Positions 25,379-34,865 of a DNA stretch of 64,000 bases are shown one piece after another (positions within the stretch are counted from its first letter, which is position 1; every line of letters begins with the position of its first letter). The stretch spans positions 496,001-560,000 of the forward strand of contig OY970336.1 in assembly GCA_963717455.1 (NCBI GenBank), given 5' to 3'. The notes beneath the pieces were generated by a model. That model was not told the origin of the DNA. It saw only the letters and a program-made list of their open reading frames with translations, and did no database searches. Made by a program: the position numbers and the translations under genes. This DNA comes from Bog-473 sp963717455. Its GTDB lineage: Bacteria > Actinomycetota > Acidimicrobiia > Acidimicrobiales > RAAP-2.

Positions 25379-25774
25379 ATGAACACCGTCACCATCACAG
25401 GAAACCTGACTCGGGAGCCCGAGATCCGCTACACCAGAGAGGGTCAAGCTACGGCCCAGCTCGGTGTTGCGGTCAACCGGCGCTGGCAGGACCGGACCAC
25501 CCAGGAATGGCAGGAGACCACGTCGTTCTTCGACATCGTCTGCTGGCGAGACCTGGCCGAGAACGTGGCCCTCAGCCTCACCAAGGGCATGCGGGTCGTG
25601 GTCACCGGTCGCCTCGAGCAGCGAAGCTGGGAGACCGACGAGGGCGAGCACCGCTCCAAGGTCGAGATCACGGCCGACGAGATCGGCCCGAGCCTGCGCT
25701 TCGCCACCGCCGATGTTCAGCGGACCCAGCGCCAGTCGGGTGAGGCCGAGACCAACGAGGTCACGACCTTCTAA
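25379..25774 (+). CDS. ssb: Single-stranded DNA-binding protein
   Basis: A 131-residue OB-fold protein with GAAAGGA upstream. Family features are NTVTITGNLTREPEIRYT at the start, FFDIVCWRDLAENVALSLTK in the middle and KGMRVVVTGRLEQRSW. It should coat ssDNA during transfer or replication. The C-terminus ends EVTTF and lacks the acidic DDDIPF-type tip that chromosomal SSBs use to recruit partners. A short tail is common in element-borne SSBs and suggests a dedicated role with the relaxase module. Confidence 0.92.
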   Translation: MNTVTITGNLTREPEIRYTREGQATAQLGVAVNRRWQDRTTQEWQETTSFFDIVCWRDLAENVALSLTKGMRVVVTGRLEQRSWETDEGEHRSKVEITADEIGPSLRFATADVQRTQRQSGEAETNEVTTF

Positions 25775-26138
25775 CCCGAGCGAGCGGGCCGGGGGAGCGA
25801 TCCTCCGGCCCGCTCGCCGCGGTACCGGGACGGGACATCACGTACTCGACCCGCTTGTCTCCGGCCATGAAAGCGTAATCGGACGCGAAGCGCCGTCTCG
25901 TTGAAGGGGTTGGACCGAGCGCCGTTCGGCCTCAAGCGGGCGCTGCGGGGCGCCGCCACGGTGGCCGCCGGCTTCGCCGTCGCCTCGCCAGCTCGGCTCT
26001 GCCACCGGTCTTCGCTTCCTCGCTCGGGCCCGCCCGCCGCTTGACCCCGACCGGGCTGCCCGGTCCTTTCGCTCACAGCGGAGCAAGGAGGGGCCTTGCC
26101 CCGCTTCCGGAGCCGGACCAGATCATCAGGAGGCAGCC
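25775..26138. other. Intergenic region with GC-rich hairpin after ssb
   Basis: No gene seen. It begins with a strong hairpin at 25780-25817 and ends with a ribosome-site-like AGGAGGC before the ATG at 26139. Confidence 0.45.
25780..25817 (+). terminator. Hairpin after ssb
   Basis: GCGAGCGGGCCGG pairs perfectly with CCGGCCCGCTCGC across a 12-base loop, 6 bases after the ssb stop. There is no T run, so this may be a terminator of the high-GC type or an mRNA-stabilising hairpin. Confidence 0.55.
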
Positions 26139-26588
26139 ATGACCGCAGTCATCACCGCCAGCCGGTGGAACGCCATTGACCCGAGCTACAAGACGGGCAG
26201 CCCGCGCGACGGCACCGCCGGCATTCTCCGGCTCACCACCGACAAGGGAACCGTCCTCGTCCCCGCCGAGATCGTGGACCGGCGTCGGCTGTTCGCCTTC
26301 GGCCCGCTGGTCGCCACTCCCGGCGCCTTCCGCGCTCTGGTGGCAGAAGGAGCAGACCCGGCTCGCCTGCTCTCCCGTCACGGCCAAGGCGACTGGGGCG
26401 CGCTGTCCGCCGATGACCACGACGCCAACGACGAGGCGGTCCGCACCGGGGAGCGCCTTCTCAGCGCGTACGACCTGGGAACCACCCGCCTGTGGATCAT
26501 CACCGACGCCGAGACCGTCGGCCCCGTCGGCCCCTCTGGTGTGCGTCCCCGCTACGCCACGACCCTCTTGCTGCCCTCGGAGTACTAA
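26139..26588 (+). CDS. Plasmid/ICE-type conserved hypothetical protein
   Basis: A 149-residue protein with an AGGAGG ribosome site. The pattern LLSRHGQGDWGALSADDHDA followed by LLSAYDLGTTRLWIITDAE and ending in TLLLPSEY matches a small protein widely found on conjugative plasmids, where a GDWG...N...G.R.LSAY...WIITE...T.LLP.EY motif is conserved. Its function is unknown. It sits between ssb and the relaxase and is probably part of the transfer region. Confidence 0.7.
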   Translation: MTAVITASRWNAIDPSYKTGSPRDGTAGILRLTTDKGTVLVPAEIVDRRRLFAFGPLVATPGAFRALVAEGADPARLLSRHGQGDWGALSADDHDANDEAVRTGERLLSAYDLGTTRLWIITDAETVGPVGPSGVRPRYATTLLLPSEY

Positions 26589-26928
26589 CCCGACGACGAG
26601 CCCCACGGGGCTGCTTGGGCCACCGCAGAACCCGCGGTAACCCGCGGGGTAGGCCATCGGCAGCGCTGGCCCCACACGAAGCCCCCTTCCATCGAGGAAG
26701 GGGGCTTCGTCATGCCCACTCATCTGCTCCGCCGGACCTGTACGCAACATTCCACACCCGTGCACCAAAGGGTGCCTTCCGCCCTCCGGGCGGAATTCCT
26801 CGCCACTGCTGGGCAGAGATTTTCCCTGGTCGATAGTCCTATTGGGGCCAGGATGACGTTCAAGGTGACGTCCATGGGGACGATTCGAGCATGGACCGGC
26901 CCGAACGCGCCCACCGGCGGGCGTCGCG
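26589..26928. other. Intergenic region upstream of the relaxase; candidate oriT
   Basis: No gene seen. It contains a perfect hairpin (26678-26708) and several GC inverted repeats (AACCCGCGGTAACCCGCGGGGT). MobF origins of transfer usually lie next to the relaxase gene, so this is the natural place for oriT. No nic site could be identified by eye. Confidence 0.35.
26678..26708 (+). terminator. Perfect hairpin, probable terminator
   Basis: GAAGCCCCCTTCC and GGAAGGGGGCTTC form a 13-bp perfect stem with a 5-base loop (ATCGA). Only a short T-poor tail follows. It lies 90 bases after the 26139-26588 gene. Confidence 0.65.
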
Positions 26929-29900
26929 ATGCTGTCGATAGGGCGGCTCGGCGCCTCCGGCGGGGCCGACTATTACCTCGACAAGGTCGCCAACAACGTC
27001 GACGACTACTACCTCGGCCAGGGCGAGGCGCCGGGGCGGTGGATCGGCACCACGGCCGAACAGCTCGGGCTGGTCGGCCAGGTCGAAGCCGAGGCCCTGC
27101 GGAACCTGCTGGCCGGAACCTCGGCGGAGGGTGAGGCGCTTGGCCTCCAGGTCCAACCGGGCCGCCGGCCCGGCTACGATCTGACATTCTCCGCTCCAAA
27201 GGGTGTGTCCCTGCTCTGGGCCTTCGGATCGGGCGAGGTCCGTGACACGATCTCGGCCGCCCACGACCGGGCGATCGGCGCCGTGCTCGATCGACTCTCC
27301 CAGGAGGCCTGCTACGCCCGCCGTGGCCACGGCGGGGCCCAGCTGATCGAAGCCAACGGGTTCATCGCAGCGGCGTTCCGGCACCGCACCAGCCGGGCCG
27401 GCGACCCCCAGCTCCACACCCATGTCGTCGTCCCGAACCTGGTCCAGGGTGCCGAAGGTCGCTGGTCCGCCCCCGACGGGCGACACCTCTTCACCTGGAA
27501 GATCACCGCCGGGACGCTCTACCGGTCCGCACTGCGGGCTGAGCTCGCACCGCTGGGGCTCGCCTGGGACATCCGGCGTAACGGTCTGAGCGAGCTGCGA
27601 GACGTACCCAAGGCGGTGCTCCGGGCATTCTCGAAGCGCAGGGTCGACATCGAGGTCGCGATGGATGCGAGGGGTACAACGTCGCAGAAGGCAGCCGAAA
27701 CCGCCGCTCTCGACACGCGAGAGCGCAAGCCCGCAGGCGGCACCGGGGTCGACATCTTGCGCGAGGACTGGGCGGAGCAGCTCGCCACGGTCGACCTTCC
27801 CGACGGCGCCGGCGGCATTCGACCTGCCGGCGTCGACGACGTGACCGCTGCCCTCGGGCGGGAGACGTCCGCCGCACCCGGTCCGGCAGCGGTCGAGGAG
27901 GTCTTCAGGGTCCTTGCCGGCGAGCACGGCGTGTCGCTCGACGACTGGGAGATCGACGAACAACGCCTCTCGGACTCCGGCGCCCCCGGCGTCCGAGTAC
28001 TGCCCGTCACCCTGCTCGGATCGACGTTCACCCGACGGGACGCCATCAGTGCCGTGGCTAGGGCTTTCGACGTCACCCCCGATGAGGCAGCCGCACTTAC
28101 GGCCAGATTCCTCGAGAGGGAGGGGGTCGTCCGGGTCCTGGCCGACCCCGATGCCGGCACCGAGCACATCCGGACTCGGAGCGGCCACGTCGTCCCGGCC
28201 ACGAGCGGCGACCGGCGCTACACGACCACCGAGCTGTTGGCCGCCGAGCAGCGCATCATCAACTCCGCGGTCGCACGCATGGGCGAAGGAACCGGCCGGG
28301 TCGTCCCCGACATGGTCGAACGCGTCCTGCGAATCCATGCCCATCTCGACGGCGAACAGGCCGAGGGTGTGCGTGCACTGCTCACTTCGGGCAACGGCTA
28401 CGACCTGGTGATCGGCCAGGCCGGAACCGGCAAGACGACACTGCTCGGGGCCACCCGGATCGGCTGGGAGGAGGCCGGATTCGCGGTGATCGGCACGGCG
28501 GTGGCGGCGCGGACGGCCGCCGCCCTCGAGGCGGGGACGGGCATCCCCAGCTCGTCGCTCACCCAGCTCCTCGCCGATCTGCGGGAAGGCGGTGGCCTCA
28601 GCACCCGCCACGTCATCGTGCTCGACGAGGCGTCGATGGTCGGCAGCCGCCCCCTCGACCAGCTCCGTTCCTCTGTCGATGCCGCTGGAGCCAAGCTGGT
28701 CCTTCTCGGCGACAACCGTCAACTCTCCTCCATCGACGCCGGGGGAGCGCTCCGCTCTCTCTCGAGCGAGCTGGGCAGTCATGTAGTGACCCTGACCACC
28801 AACCGCCGCCAGGCTGGCTCGGACCAGCAGTGGGAACGTGACGCGCTCGTCGCGTTACGCCACGGCAATGTCACCCCAGCCGTCCACGCCTATGTAGAAC
28901 ATGGCCGGGTGACGATCACCGGCACCATCGACCAGGCACGCCAGCGCATCGTGGAGGACTGGTGGAGCGTCCATCGCGACTTCACGACCGCCATCTTGGC
29001 CGTCCGCCGCGCCGACGTCGCCGCGCTGAACGACATGGTCCGTGTCCGCCGCCAGGCCGCCGGTGAGCTGGGCCCCGAGATCAGGATCGGCGCCAAGACT
29101 TTCAGCGTCGGTGACCGGGTCATCTTCGAAAAGAACCAGCGGGTGCGCTCCGCAGACCTCGCTGACGCCAGTGGTCATCGCGAGCTGGTCAGGCTCCGCA
29201 ATGGCACGTTCGCCACCGTGGTGGCGGTTACCGACGCCGCTGGCAACGCTGTGAGCGGGGAGGGTGACGTTCGCCGAGCCCAAGGTGACGTTGTCGGCGG
29301 CATCGAGGAGGTCCGGACCGAACCGACGGGGTCGCTGGTCGTCCAGCTCGACGACGGGCGGCGGGCCGTTCTCCCCCGAAGCTACGCCAAGGCCTCCACG
29401 AGCCTGGGCTACGCGCTCACCGTGTTCCGCTCCCAGGGGATCACGGTCGACCACACCTTCGGGCTCGGTGGCGACAGCCTCTATCAAGAAGCCGGCTACA
29501 CGCAGCTCTCGCGGGGCCGGCTGTCGAACAACCTCTACGTCGCCTCCCCCGAGAACCCGAGGTGGGAGATCGGTCACCACGCCGATGACCTCGCCCAGCG
29601 CGACGCTCTCGAGTCGCTCGTCGGCGCCCTCTCCCAGAACAGGGAGCAGACCATGGCCCGGGACCGACTCCCGACCTGGCCGTCAGCGTCAGCCGACGAC
29701 TTCGCCTCCGCCTACCGCGAGCATGCCAGCCTCGGACAGTGGATCGCCGATCACGCGCCGGCCGACGTCGCGCGACAGCTCGCGGAGGCCTCCCTCGGGC
29801 GCCTTGACACGTCGAGTGCCGAACATGCCAGGGCGGGAGCCGAAGACGACGTGACGAACCTCATCGCCGCGCAGCGGCGACGCGACGCCTGGGTCGGTCG

Positions 29901-30387
29901 CCACCAAGCTGAGATCGAGAGGTGGTCCCAGCTGGAGCGGGGCCTCCGGCGTCACGAGTACCGGCTCGGCCAGGCCGCTGCCTACAGTCAACCGGAGCAC
30001 ACAGCGGCCGTGCTGGGCCCGCTTCCCGAGCGCATCACCGGAGTTGAACGGTGGCAGTCTGCCGCCGGTGCCATCGAGGCTTACCGGGCCCGCTGGAATG
30101 TCACCACCGCGGACGCGCTCGGCCCCGAACCCCTCGACCCCGAGCAGTGTGCCCACTGGCAGAGAGCTGTCGCTGCCGTCGGGTCGGCAGGTTTCGCTGC
30201 GCCCGGCGGTCCGGGTAGCGGACCCGACGAGGCGTGGCTCTCGTCACTGTGGGATCGGGTGCACGCCCTCGATGCCGCGGGGCCCGATACGGCCCGCGAC
30301 GTGACATCGATGCCTGAACCGCCGCAACTCGCGTGGAGCCGCGAAGTCGACTCTGGACAGGGCTTCGACGGTGGGTTCGGAATCTGA
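26929..30387 (+). CDS. MobF (TrwC/TraI-type) relaxase-helicase
   Basis: An 1152-residue protein that nicks oriT and unwinds the transferred strand. ATG 26929 gives the expected start MLSIGRLGASGGADYYLDKV with candidate catalytic Tyr residues at 15/16 and 26/27. The His triad lies at 152, 163 and 165 (HRTSRAGDPQLHTHVVV). The helicase part has Walker A GQAGTGKT near residues 496-503, Walker B IVLDEASMV, and a late UvrD-like motif TSLGYALTVFRSQGITVDHT. The C-terminal 250 residues are helical and rich in charged residues. Length and order fit actinobacterial TrwC proteins. Confidence 0.93.
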   Translation: MLSIGRLGASGGADYYLDKVANNVDDYYLGQGEAPGRWIGTTAEQLGLVGQVEAEALRNLLAGTSAEGEALGLQVQPGRRPGYDLTFSAPKGVSLLWAFGSGEVRDTISAAHDRAIGAVLDRLSQEACYARRGHGGAQLIEANGFIAAAFRHRTSRAGDPQLHTHVVVPNLVQGAEGRWSAPDGRHLFTWKITAGTLYRSALRAELAPLGLAWDIRRNGLSELRDVPKAVLRAFSKRRVDIEVAMDARGTTSQKAAETAALDTRERKPAGGTGVDILREDWAEQLATVDLPDGAGGIRPAGVDDVTAALGRETSAAPGPAAVEEVFRVLAGEHGVSLDDWEIDEQRLSDSGAPGVRVLPVTLLGSTFTRRDAISAVARAFDVTPDEAAALTARFLEREGVVRVLADPDAGTEHIRTRSGHVVPATSGDRRYTTTELLAAEQRIINSAVARMGEGTGRVVPDMVERVLRIHAHLDGEQAEGVRALLTSGNGYDLVIGQAGTGKTTLLGATRIGWEEAGFAVIGTAVAARTAAALEAGTGIPSSSLTQLLADLREGGGLSTRHVIVLDEASMVGSRPLDQLRSSVDAAGAKLVLLGDNRQLSSIDAGGALRSLSSELGSHVVTLTTNRRQAGSDQQWERDALVALRHGNVTPAVHAYVEHGRVTITGTIDQARQRIVEDWWSVHRDFTTAILAVRRADVAALNDMVRVRRQAAGELGPEIRIGAKTFSVGDRVIFEKNQRVRSADLADASGHRELVRLRNGTFATVVAVTDAAGNAVSGEGDVRRAQGDVVGGIEEVRTEPTGSLVVQLDDGRRAVLPRSYAKASTSLGYALTVFRSQGITVDHTFGLGGDSLYQEAGYTQLSRGRLSNNLYVASPENPRWEIGHHADDLAQRDALESLVGALSQNREQTMARDRLPTWPSASADDFASAYREHASLGQWIADHAPADVARQLAEASLGRLDTSSAEHARAGAEDDVTNLIAAQRRRDAWVGRHQAEIERWSQLERGLRRHEYRLGQAAAYSQPEHTAAVLGPLPERITGVERWQSAAGAIEAYRARWNVTTADALGPEPLDPEQCAHWQRAVAAVGSAGFAAPGGPGSGPDEAWLSSLWDRVHALDAAGPDTARDVTSMPEPPQLAWSREVDSGQGFDGGFGI

Positions 30388-30566
30388 TCCCACTCCCGAC
30401 GGCCAATGCCCGCCGATGAGCGTGCCGGACGAGGTTCTGGCACTCGGTGAGTAGCGCCGTAGTGCATTCCAGGCAATTGGCGCACCCAGGTGCGATCATG
30501 TCCATACTCTGCCAATGGCCGAGGGGATCCGAGAGCAAAGTAGTAATCCTGGAGGTGTGGTCCAAA

Positions 30567-31544
30567 ATGGCGACGGCTGACCAGGTCAAGGCGCTGGTCC
30601 GTAGCCACGCCGAAGGGGACGACACCAGGTTCTATTCCGTTGCTTTGCAGGTCGCGGCACGTGCCGCCCGAGGGGGTCAGAGCCACTTCGCTCAAGAGCT
30701 GCGCGATCTCGTTGACGCCCTCCGCAAGAATGCGCCCGCATCAGGCCGACCGATCCCAGTCAACCAGCCGCGAGGCGAGTTGTCTGGGCTGCTGTCGGTT
30801 TCATACCCCGAGACCCGGATGGCCGATCTCGTACTGGAGCCAAACGTTCGGGAGCGGCTGGACCGGGTTCTCCTGGAGCAGCGCCAGAAGGACACCCTTC
30901 GAGCGAAAGGCTTCAGCCCCTTCTGTCGCCTGCTCCTGATCGGGCCCCCCGGCACCGGCAAGACGATGACTGCGAGCGCCCTGGCAGGCGACCTTCAGAT
31001 CCCCCTCTTCCTCATTCGGCTCGATGGTCTCATCACCAAATTCATGGGCGAGACGGCAGCGAAACTGCGTCTTGTCTTCGACGCGCTGTCTCAGACCAGA
31101 GGTGTCTATCTTTTTGACGAGGTCGACGCCCTTGGGGGAGAGCGGGCTCGCACCAATGACGTCGGAGAGATTCGACGGGTTCTCAATTCGTTCCTGCAAT
31201 TCCTTGAACAGGACGAATCGGACAGCCTTCTCGTCGGAGCGACCAATCATCCACAGATGCTTGACCGCGCCATGTTCCGACGCTTCGACTCAGTAATCGA
31301 GTACCCGCTTCCGACACCAACGGTTGCCAAGGAGTTGATCCGCAATCGACTGGCAAATGTCCCTCTCGAGCGCATCGCGTGGAAGCGGGTCACCGATGCC
31401 GCCGACGGTCTCAGTCATGCCGAGATCACTTTGGCAGCGGAACACGCTGCCAAAGACATCATCCTGGCGAAGGAATCCAAGGTGACCACTGCACGTCTCA
31501 TCGATGCGCTCAAGGAGCGTCAAGCCCATTCGCACAGTCGGTAA
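30567..31544 (+). CDS. AAA+ ATPase of an IetAS-like pair
   Basis: A 325-residue protein. ATG 30567 follows a GGAGG, and is chosen over the ATG 120 bases upstream, whose extension looks non-coding. After a helical N-terminal region comes a single AAA+ domain: Walker A LLIGPPGTGKTMTASAL near residue 126, Walker B GVYLFDEVDALGGER near 182, sensor LLVGATNH and arginine-finger region FRRFDSVIEYP. It is followed after 3 bases by a subtilisin-like protease. AAA ATPase plus subtilase is the layout of IetAS, first described as a plasmid stability pair and also reported as an anti-phage system. Confidence 0.85.
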   Translation: MATADQVKALVRSHAEGDDTRFYSVALQVAARAARGGQSHFAQELRDLVDALRKNAPASGRPIPVNQPRGELSGLLSVSYPETRMADLVLEPNVRERLDRVLLEQRQKDTLRAKGFSPFCRLLLIGPPGTGKTMTASALAGDLQIPLFLIRLDGLITKFMGETAAKLRLVFDALSQTRGVYLFDEVDALGGERARTNDVGEIRRVLNSFLQFLEQDESDSLLVGATNHPQMLDRAMFRRFDSVIEYPLPTPTVAKELIRNRLANVPLERIAWKRVTDAADGLSHAEITLAAEHAAKDIILAKESKVTTARLIDALKERQAHSHSR

Positions 31545-31547
31545 TCG

Positions 31548-34099
31548 ATGGCTTATCGAGATCGCCCGCATATCCTGATCCAGGGCGGCGCCGCGGCGGA
31601 GCCGTATCGGCGCCCTCCCCGCATGATCGAACGGCGCGGAATACCCACTCCAGGAAACAGGTCTGGCCATGCCAGTGGGCTCCGAACGCAGCTTGAGGCA
31701 GCAAGTACGGTCGGGATCGCACGTCGTGACGAGGCCACCGCCCTGGTTCCCGATTCAGTCCGCGGCATCTACGTGACGTTCCGGAGCTTTCCCGGCATCG
31801 AGCTTGCTTTTGAACGACTCGATCCCCGACAGGGCCGAGTGCACCCGGAACTCCGCTCAGTGCGAGAGGTCGTTGTCGACGGAGAGATCATCGACGAGGC
31901 AACTGTCTTCGTTCCTGATGGAAGACTCGGGTACTTCTTGCGGCGTATCGAACAGTACGCTGAGACTGCGGCCGCAGAGAGGCCGCGCAACCTCGATCTG
32001 GTCGATCGGATCCAGTCCATCGGGCTTGCATCGCTCGAACAGCTCTGGATGGACGCGCCCGCTGACTTTCCGACGGGAGGCGATCCGGTTTGGTGGGAGG
32101 TCTGGCTTCGACGTCGCGATGATGAGGAAGCGGCCCGCCTTCGAGCGTTTGCGGAGCAGTCGAGCCTTCAAGTCGGCTCCCGGACATTGGCATTCAGCGA
32201 CCGCTTAATGATGCTGGTCCGCGCAACGCCGGGTCAGCTCGCCAGCGCCCTGGACGTGCTCGATGATCTCGCTGAGCTTCGGCGACCTCGGCGCCTGGCA
32301 GAGTCCGTCGCTCGGGAGCCGGCGGCGGAACAGGCCGACTGGGTCGACGACCTTGTCAAGCGCACACAGCCTGCGGGTCCCGAGAGCCCGGCAGCGTGCA
32401 TTGTCGACACCGGAGTCCACCAGGCGCATCCGCTTCTGGCCCACTCGTTGGAGACGTCAGACTGCCACGCATGCGATCCGATCTGGGATGTCGGCGACCA
32501 CCACGGCCATGGAACGGAGATGGCGGGGCTGGCCCTATACGGCGACGTCGGTGCAGCCGTGGCAACGAACGGCCCGATCAGGCTTCGACACCGGCTTGAG
32601 TCCGTCAAGTTCCTCCCCCCGACCGGAGAGAATCCAGAGGAGCTATACGGCGCCATCACCGCAACAGCCGCCAGCCTCGTGGAGATCGAAGACCCCGACA
32701 GGCGACGGGTGTTCTCGATCGCGACTACCTCTGATCTCCCGGGTCGGGCAGACGACGGACCATCCATTATCGTCGGACAACCGTCATCGTGGTCCGCCGC
32801 AATCGATGCACTGGCGGCAGGGCTTGCGATCGAAACAGGCGACGCCGGTTTTGTCTACCTTGATCCCGAAACGGAGTCGGAGAGACGTTTGTTTCTCATC
32901 TCGGCCGGCAACATCGATGATACTGACGACGATTACCTCGCCCGATGCGACTTGGAACCTGTCGAGGATCCAGCCCAATCCTGGAATGCCGTGACGGTTG
33001 GTGCGTACACCGACCTGACGACGTTCGATCCGACGGAACCGGGATACGACGGGTGGGACCCCGTTGCCCAGGCGGGCGAGCTGTCGCCTTGCAGTCGGAC
33101 ATCGGTTGCGTTCAACCGTCGTGCATGGCCGCCGAAGCCCGATGTTCTCTTTGAGGGGGGCAACCTCGCACGGTCGCCAAGTGGAATGATCGACACGCCC
33201 TACGCCTTCCAAAGTCTCACGACGAGACGGCCCACACGTGACGCCCGACTCTTCACGGTCACAGGCCAGACCAGTGCCGCAACAGCCCAGGCGACCCACC
33301 TTGCAGCGTCAATCGCCGCCGAGTATCCCAACCTGTGGCCGGAGACGATCAGGGCGCTGATGGTCCACTCGGCGAGGTGGACTCCTGCGATGCAGGCTCG
33401 TTTTGATGCCGCTCACGCTCGCGCGCCCGCGATGCCCTCCGTCGACGCTACGGGATGGGTGTTCCCGCTCTCGACCGTGCCGTGTACAGCGCAACCGATG
33501 CCCTGACTCTGGTGGTCGAGGATGTCATCCATCCCTTTGACGGAAACGGGCGCATGCGGGAAATGCACCTCCATACACTCCCATGGCCGACCGAGGCACT
33601 AGCCGACCTCGGAGCCGAACTGGTCGACCTCCGGGTCACTCTTTCCTATTTCATCGAGCCCAACCCCGGGAGTCGCGGCTGGGTCCGCCGGTACAGTTAC
33701 GCCTCTCACGGGCTGCGCTTCGATGTCCGGCGGGCCACAGAATCCACCGAGTCGTTCAGGAAACGCATCAACCAGTTAGCGCTTGCCGAGGAGGAGCGGC
33801 GGCCCCCTGGTCACGCCAGCGACACCGCGGAGTGGTACTTTGGGCCGGACCTCAGGTCATCGGGTTCAATCCACACCGACGTCTGGCGCGGCACCGCAGC
33901 TGATCTGGCAGATCGGGGAGCCATTGCCATTTATCCCGTCACCGGGTGGTGGAAGGAGAGGCCGACCCGAGATCACAGTGAGCGTGGCGCTCGGTACTCC
34001 CTCGTCGTCTCCATCGAAACGACTGCCGAAGAGGTCGACATCTGGACGCCTGTCGCTCAGGAGGTGGGAATGCCGATCACCATAGAGACCGAGCTCTGA
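31548..34099 (+). CDS. Subtilisin-like S8 serine protease (IetS-like), one frameshift
   Basis: The first frame (652 residues from ATG 31548) contains the S8 triad: Asp in AACIVDTGVHQAHPLL, His in GDHHGHGTEMAGLALYG, and Ser in TVTGQTSAATAQATHLAA; the oxyanion Asn is in LISAGNIDD. It goes out of frame at about 33440-33450. The C-terminal part continues in another frame as YGMGVPALDRAVYSATDA and so on, ending at 34099, giving about 850 residues together. A missing base is the simplest explanation. The 300-residue N-terminal region is family-typical and non-catalytic. It is presumably controlled by the AAA ATPase. Confidence 0.82.
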
Positions 34100-34298
34100 G
34101 CGCCACGCTGACTATCATCGTGCCGCTCGGGATGCGATCTGTGTCCACCCCGCGGTGTCGGCCAGGCCTACCTCCTCGGCGTCACCACCGAGCACACCTT
34201 CGTCAAGGAATACTGGAACAATCGCGTCCGTGTCTGACGAGCCACGCGGCCATTCCAACCCGCTTGAAAAACGACTGCTACATAGAGTCCGCATAGAG

Positions 34299-34865
34299 TC
34301 ACACGCTTGCAGCTGGCAGCAGCGCTTGGACTTCGAGACCGCCTGCACGCTGGTTCCGGAGGGCTGCCATCTCTTCAACCCACCTGGAATCCTCGGTGAC
34401 CCGTTCATCCGGCTTGTGCGACACAGCGGAGCAGCCCGGACCGACGCTGATCGTCCGTCTTATGCGTTCCCGACATTTCTCGGCCTCTTCGTGCCACTTG
34501 ACTCCCGCCGTCGAACCGACCGACTCGCTTGCGTCGTACACGGCCAGCCATGCCACGCGCAGCGCGGCCAGTTCCTCGACGACGAAACCGTGACGCCACC
34601 AGCACGGCCTGAGCCAGTCACCTGCTGCGGCGTAGCGGACCCCGAGGCTCTCGACCCACTCGGCCAGCGCAGCGAGATCGGCCGGTTCGCTCTCGGTCGG
34701 AAGGGTCCGCCTCACAGCTGGGACCTGCGTGCCGGCGGTCGCCAACGCAGACCGGTCCGACTTCAGGCCGACCACATCGGCGTGAAGCGCCTCCACCCTG
34801 GCAATGAGGTCCTCCACCAGCGCCCGAAGGTTGCCAGGCGTACCGTCACCAACGCTCTCAGACAC
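34299..34865 (-). CDS. DUF4913-family protein
   Basis: GTG 34865, overlapping the coupling-protein stop by 8 bases, gives 188 residues. A helical N-terminus (LRALVEDLIARVEALHADVV) precedes the DUF4913 pattern LAEWVESLGVRYA ... LRPCWWRHGFVVEELAALRV ... WHEEAEKCRERI, ending with C..V.H residues. DUF4913 proteins are regularly found next to TraG/VirD4 in actinobacterial conjugative elements. Function is unknown, but it is probably a transfer accessory protein. Confidence 0.75.
   Translation of the reverse strand: MSESVGDGTPGNLRALVEDLIARVEALHADVVGLKSDRSALATAGTQVPAVRRTLPTESEPADLAALAEWVESLGVRYAAAGDWLRPCWWRHGFVVEELAALRVAWLAVYDASESVGSTAGVKWHEEAEKCRERIRRTISVGPGCSAVSHKPDERVTEDSRWVEEMAALRNQRAGGLEVQALLPAASV

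Noticed and set aside
26860..28782. 640-residue minus-strand frame opposite the relaxase
   Set aside because: Antisense shadow of a conserved relaxase with complete motifs on the plus strand.
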